64,000 nt of DNA from NCBI RefSeq assembly GCF_002706425.1, contig NZ_CP017713.1, positions 2,356,001 through 2,420,000 on the forward strand, in the 5' to 3' direction. This stretch comes from Loigolactobacillus coryniformis subsp. coryniformis KCTC 3167 = DSM 20001 (GTDB lineage Bacteria; Bacillota; Bacilli; Lactobacillales; Lactobacillaceae). Shown piece after piece: positions 61,156 to 64,000 of the stretch. Under the pieces are notes generated by a model. That model was given only the letters and a program-made list of their open reading frames with translations, did no database searches and was not told the DNA's origin. Position 1 is the first letter of the stretch, and each line of letters starts with the position of its first letter. The translations under genes and the position numbers were made by a program.

Positions 61156-64000
61156 TTAAACTTGTGAACCAACCGTAGAGAGTTTTTGGCCACTATTCAC
61201 CGGTGTAACAACAGTTTGTTGTGTGGCCAAGTTTTTGTTGGCAGTTGCTAACATTAAACGGATACGGTTCAACTGATTAACGATCGAAACACCAGGATCA
61301 TAATCGATTGGTGCAATATTAGCCTGTGGGTACTGGTGGCGTAATTCTTTGACAACGCCTTTACCGACGACATGATTTGGTAAACAGCCGAAGGGTTGCA
61401 TACAGATAATGTTGTCCACTCCGCCTTTGAGCAACTCGATCATTTCACCGGTTAAGAACCAGCCTTCACCAGTTTGATTGCCTAATGAAAGGATCTTGCT
61501 AGCATCATCGGCTAAGCTTTCGATTGCGGCGATACCCTCAAAACGACTAGAAGCGGTCAACGCTTTTTGCAATGGCTTTTCACACCATTTGATCAGTTTC
61601 AACGCCATTTCAGCTAAAACTTCTGACTTTTTAGCAAAGCCGAATTGCTGGTAACGGTAGATCTGATTGTATAACGAATAGTTCATAAAGCCAACAATAT
61701 CGGGAACAACGGCTTCAGCGCCTTCGCGTTCAAGCAAACGGACAATATTATTATTGGCAATTGGTGAGTATTTGACTAAAATTTCGCCAACGATACCCAC
61801 TTTCGGCTTATTCAATTGTTGCAACGGTACCGTGTCGAAATCACGGACGATTTGTTGCACGTTGCGCTTAAATTCGTGGAAATTGCCTTTGATCACACTC
61901 GGCTGAACTAATTTCAACCATTGATCATGCATTTTATCAATCTCACCAGGCGTTTTTTCGTACGGCCGTGTGCGATAAACCACCCGTTCAAATAAATCGC
62001 CGTACAAGAAGGCTAACGCAACTCGTTTCAACAATGGTAACGTCAACTTGAAGCCAGGTGTTTCTTCAACACCCTGATTACCTAATGACATGGAAACCAC
62101 TGGCACCTGGGCAAAACCGGCATCCTTTAATGCTTTACGAATCAACGGAATGTAGTTAGTCGCCCGGCAGCCACCACCAGTTTGGGTCATCATTACAGCA
62201 GTATGATCAAGATCGTACTTACCACTCTGCAGTGCTTCTAACATTTGACCAATGGAAATAATGGCTGGGAAACAGGCATCGTTATTGACGAATTTCTGGC
62301 CTTCATCAATCGCATGATGGTCATCAACTGGCAAATTGACCACGTTGTAACCAGATGCTTGCAAGGCCACATCAACTAAACCTTGCTGATGGATCGGTGA
62401 CATCATCGGCATTAACAATGTATATTTATCTTTACGCATATCTTTGGTAAACTGTACGGGCTTTTCATCTTCATGTAACTTCTCGGGCATGATTGCACGC
62501 CGACGCCGTTCAGCGACTGCTGCCTTTAATGACCGCAACCGAATCCGGACAGCGCCCATGTTTGTCCCCTCATCAATTTTCAAACAAGTGTACAAACGAT
62601 TGTATTGGGTCATGATTTCTTCGACCTGGTCGGTATCAATCGCATCCAAGCCACAACCAAAGGAGTTCAACTGGACAAATTCCAACTGTGGGTCCCGGGC
62701 AGCAACCCGTGCTGCAGCGTACAACCGTGAATGATACACCCACTGATTAACCACGCGTAAGCCTTTGACATCACCTAAATGTGCGATCGAATCTTCGGTT
62801 AGTACATGGAAGCCTTCAGCGGTAATGATCTGTGCGATCCCATGATTGATCTCGGGATCCAAATGATAAGGGCGACCAGCTAGAACGATTCCACGCTCGC
62901 CAGTTTGTTTTAACATCCGCAGTGTATCTTCGCCACGGTCTTGAATCTGTTGTTTGAAATGTGCTAATTCAGCGTAACCAGCATCCAAAGCAACTTTAAC
63001 TTCAGCTTCAGTCACACCAAAATCTTTAAAAGTTTCATACAAGTTACGCGCAGTCGACTCACGATCACCCAAGTTCAAAAATGGATTACGATAATCAACC
63101 TGACCCGCACGAATCTCGTCCACATTATTGCGGATCACATCAGGATAGGATTGTACGATGGGGCAGTTAAAATGGTTCTGTGCGTCTTTATTTTCTACAC
63201 GTTCATAGACGATCCCAGGATAGAAAATCGTATGAATACCTTTATTGATCAAAGCCTGTACATGACCGTGGACCTGTTTAGCTGGATAACAAACAGTGTC
63301 ACTAGGAATAGTTTCGATCCCAGATTCAAATTGCTTTTTGCTGCCTTTTGGTGATAACACTGCGCGAATCCCTAATTTAGTAAAGAAAGTCTGCCATAAT
63401 GGATAATCCTCATACATATTTAGTACCCGGGGAATACCAATCACGCCGCGAGCTTCCTTTTTACGTAATGGGCGATAGCCGAACAATAGCTTATATTTTT
63501 CTTGAACTAAATTAATTTTACCGTTGTCCTTCGGTACTCGCTGCTTCATCCCACGAGCTTCACCGCGTTCACAGCGATTTCCGGTGACAAAGCGACGACC
63601 GTCACTACAAATCGTGATCGTTAAGGCACAATTATTTTCGCATAAACCACAATGCATGAATTCCTTTTTAAAGGTCAAGTTTTGCATATCTTTGGTATCA
63701 AGTAAGGTCGTTTCATCGCCTGTTTCATAGGCAGTTTCAGCAATCAAAGCTGCACCATAAGCACCCATTAAACCAGCAATATTCGGCCGGATCACTTCAC
63801 GACCAGAGATCTGTTCAAACGCACGCAAAACAGCTTCATTATAGAAAGTACCACCTTGGCAGACAATGTGTTTGCCTAAATCCTCGGCCCGACGCAATTT
63901 AATAACTTTAAACAAGGCATTCTTGATGACTGACATCGATAAACCAGCTGAAATATCGCCGATCGTGGCGCCTTCTTTTTGCACCTGCTTAACCTTTGAG
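61156..64000 (-). CDS. 2-hydroxyacyl-CoA dehydratase activase-like giant protein (partial, N-terminus beyond window)
   Basis: At least 947 aa here; the frame is open to the window edge. Domain order: the end of a BadF/HgdC-type ATPase (IVCQGGTFYNEAVLRAFE, GLMGAYGAALIAE), a DUF2229-like Cys domain (CGLCENNCALTI, GNRCERGEA), then HgdB-type dehydratase-like repeats with Cys in DTVCYPAKQVHGH, CDACFPAII-like NNDACFPAIISIGQ, GGGCRATNYI and MQPFGCLPNH. These proteins have iron-sulphur clusters and are widespread in anaerobes; the physiological substrate is unknown. Confidence 0.87.
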   Translation of the reverse strand, partial: SKVKQVQKEGATIGDISAGLSMSVIKNALFKVIKLRRAEDLGKHIVCQGGTFYNEAVLRAFEQISGREVIRPNIAGLMGAYGAALIAETAYETGDETTLLDTKDMQNLTFKKEFMHCGLCENNCALTITICSDGRRFVTGNRCERGEARGMKQRVPKDNGKINLVQEKYKLLFGYRPLRKKEARGVIGIPRVLNMYEDYPLWQTFFTKLGIRAVLSPKGSKKQFESGIETIPSDTVCYPAKQVHGHVQALINKGIHTIFYPGIVYERVENKDAQNHFNCPIVQSYPDVIRNNVDEIRAGQVDYRNPFLNLGDRESTARNLYETFKDFGVTEAEVKVALDAGYAELAHFKQQIQDRGEDTLRMLKQTGERGIVLAGRPYHLDPEINHGIAQIITAEGFHVLTEDSIAHLGDVKGLRVVNQWVYHSRLYAAARVAARDPQLEFVQLNSFGCGLDAIDTDQVEEIMTQYNRLYTCLKIDEGTNMGAVRIRLRSLKAAVAERRRRAIMPEKLHEDEKPVQFTKDMRKDKYTLLMPMMSPIHQQGLVDVALQASGYNVVNLPVDDHHAIDEGQKFVNNDACFPAIISIGQMLEALQSGKYDLDHTAVMMTQTGGGCRATNYIPLIRKALKDAGFAQVPVVSMSLGNQGVEETPGFKLTLPLLKRVALAFLYGDLFERVVYRTRPYEKTPGEIDKMHDQWLKLVQPSVIKGNFHEFKRNVQQIVRDFDTVPLQQLNKPKVGIVGEILVKYSPIANNNIVRLLEREGAEAVVPDIVGFMNYSLYNQIYRYQQFGFAKKSEVLAEMALKLIKWCEKPLQKALTASSRFEGIAAIESLADDASKILSLGNQTGEGWFLTGEMIELLKGGVDNIICMQPFGCLPNHVVGKGVVKELRHQYPQANIAPIDYDPGVSIVNQLNRIRLMLATANKNLATQQTVVTPVNSGQKLSTVGSQV

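Overview
The window comes from a low-to-mid-GC Gram-positive lactic acid bacterium of the family Lactobacillaceae. It carries phosphoketolase, pyruvate oxidase, a malic/malolactic-type enzyme, an Mga-type regulator, GntR/UTRA and MarR regulators, AGGAGG-type ribosome sites, many TTG/GTG starts and CcpA-like cre sites. A complete glutamate synthase pair (gltB/gltD) and a lutABC lactate-oxidation operon are less usual for the family. A relative of Loigolactobacillus is my guess, not a proof. I see no rRNA, tRNA, CRISPR array or prophage.

Layout. 1-7.4 kb: Lrp regulator, MazG-like hydrolase, GatD amidotransferase, Zn peptidase, Mga-like regulator, aldo/keto reductase, and a first glutamate-cysteine-ligase-like protein. 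7.4-15.8 kb: zinc-ribbon membrane protein, a probable MITE, an SDR/MarR pair, a frameshifted serine hydrolase, a DMT exporter and an APC permease. 15.9-21.6 kb is a mobile-element cluster: a class-C-like group II intron sits directly behind the copZ terminator, next to a 136-bp repeat that recurs upstream of an IS110-family transposase; copZ and a second glutamate-cysteine-ligase-like gene lie between. 21.6-30.6 kb is central carbon metabolism: phosphoketolase with a GntR regulator, an SDR, malic enzyme, a dead VOC gene and pyruvate oxidase. 30.7-39.9 kb is a glycan locus: two family 3 glycosidases (one membrane-anchored with swapped domain order), GtrA and a GT2 glycosyltransferase, facing a LytTR/GHKL two-component system. 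40-47.3 kb: an alpha/beta hydrolase, a TnpB-like RuvC protein with a Ser/Ala/His-rich linker, Fur-boxed lutABC, and a sortase-like membrane protein. 47.4-59.4 kb: gltD-gltB, a small membrane protein, an antiporter behind an attenuator-like hairpin, and HAD, GyrI-like, DUF488 and NTF2-like proteins. 59.4-64 kb: an IS3-family element in the loop of a terminator, then a very large 2-hydroxyacyl-CoA-dehydratase activase-type protein cut by the window edge.

How it fits together. Phosphoketolase and pyruvate oxidase both make acetyl phosphate. LutABC can return lactate to pyruvate. GltBD supplies glutamate, and the two glutamate-cysteine-ligase-like proteins may supply gamma-glutamyl thiols that would suit an organism making peroxide through pyruvate oxidase.

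The observations I rate highest are a family of modular, hairpin-rich intergenic repeats with a CCTTAATTGTG motif that often runs into ribosome sites; the TnpB-like protein with all three RuvC acidic residues and no transposon ends; and the convergence of mobile elements on intrinsic terminators (group II intron, 136-bp repeat, IS3 element).
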